A program made the position numbers and the translations under genes. Under the pieces are notes generated by a model. It had not been told where the DNA came from, made no database searches, and worked only from the letters and a program-made list of their open reading frames with translations. 64,000 nt of DNA, taken from G963674665 sp963674665. GTDB taxonomy: Bacteria; Desulfobacterota; Desulfovibrionia; Desulfovibrionales; Desulfovibrionaceae. This document shows, one piece after another, positions 63,835 through 64,000 of this stretch. The stretch is from assembly GCA_963674665.2 (NCBI GenBank), contig CAXXPL010000001.1, positions 564,806-628,805 of the forward strand. The letters run 5' to 3'. Position 1 is the stretch's first letter; each line of letters opens with the position of its first letter.

Positions 63835-64000
63835 ATGATCCAGAATGTTGTCAATTTTGTTGTCGGCGGGCTCGTTGTCACGCTCGTCTCCTACCTTCCC
63901 AGCCAGGCCAACTACAAACTGGCCGGGTTGATTGCGATCATGCCCGCCATCACCCTTGTGAGCTACCTCACCGTGTCTATGACCTCGGAAAGAAATACTC
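63835..64000 (+). CDS. Small inner-membrane protein (DUF3147/GlpM-like), partial
   Basis: Open from ATG 63835 to the right edge (55 codons seen); 3' end missing. GGAG lies 10 nt upstream; the ATG at 63828 is in another frame. Two hydrophobic helices with the DUF3147-type pattern: VVNFVVGGLVVTLVSYL, then YKLAGLIAIMPAITLVSYL. Function unknown. Confidence 0.65.
   Translation, partial: MIQNVVNFVVGGLVVTLVSYLPSQANYKLAGLIAIMPAITLVSYLTVSMTSERNT

Noticed and set aside
1..64000. CRISPR arrays, rRNA or tRNA genes, insertion sequences
   Set aside because: No regularly spaced repeats, transposase genes or rRNA/tRNA-like sequence recognised by eye; a tRNA scan would be needed to be certain.

Overview
The window is high-GC and looks like a chromosome segment of a sulfidogenic Desulfovibrio-type bacterium (Desulfovibrionales). 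This rests on the gene content: an isethionate-type glycyl radical enzyme, an FlxABCD-HdrABC NADH/heterodisulfide reductase set, PAS-rich hybrid kinases, sigma-54 activators and type I secretion. The assignment is inference; no rRNA or tRNA is present to test it.

Layout. 1-681 is the start of a flagellar rod gene (flgF). 964-18874 is mostly housekeeping and signalling: a degenerate sigma-54-type activator, a PiT phosphate permease, an acyltransferase, a secreted isochorismatase-fold protein, RecD2, a hybrid kinase, an NlpC/P60 lipoprotein, an SGNH-like protein, MarC, and an HDOD protein overlapping a 1276-aa hybrid kinase.

19347-35996 is the core system. On the minus strand are a TRAP transporter (iseKLM-like), the glycyl radical enzyme IseG/IslA, its activase IseH, and a frameshifted amidohydrolase. 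On the plus strand, diverging across a 1.07-kb intergenic region, is a bacterial microcompartment (BMC) operon: EutQ-like, phosphotransacetylase, three BMC-H, PduS, PduT, EutN-type pentamer, CoA-acylating aldehyde dehydrogenase and EutJ. IseG has all seven active-site residues I recall for isethionate sulfite-lyase, each at a constant offset of two from my remembered numbering. The expected pathway is isethionate import, C-S cleavage to acetaldehyde and sulfite, then acetaldehyde to acetyl-CoA, acetyl-phosphate and acetate inside the shell. Sulfite would go to dissimilatory sulfite reduction, which is encoded elsewhere.

36203-42975 encodes hdrCBA-flxDCBA, a soluble NADH-oxidising electron-bifurcating complex that could drain NADH from the aldehyde dehydrogenase. 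A chemoreceptor (43322-45727) and a PAS/sigma-54 activator (45877-47322) follow. Two strong sigma-54 promoters precede iseG and dctP, and a weaker candidate precedes the BMC operon. Copies of a GTTGCA-N4-TGCAAC palindrome lie in the same intergenic regions, suggesting one regulon run by the activator at 45877-47322.

47613-53369 holds an EamA permease, two hypothetical proteins, an iron-type alcohol dehydrogenase, a YbaK-type deacylase and a flavodoxin/ferredoxin fusion. 53370-61419 is a type I secretion locus: a paralogous pair of small proteins, an HlyD adaptor, an ABC exporter with two C39-like domains, and a frameshifted serralysin-like protease with RTX and PPC repeats. The window ends with a frameshifted GGDEF protein, a GNAT acetyltransferase and the start of a small membrane protein.

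Four genes (amidohydrolase, hdrB, the RTX protease, the GGDEF protein) are broken only by one-base shifts, mostly in or beside short G, C or T runs, so sequencing or assembly error is at least as likely as true decay.
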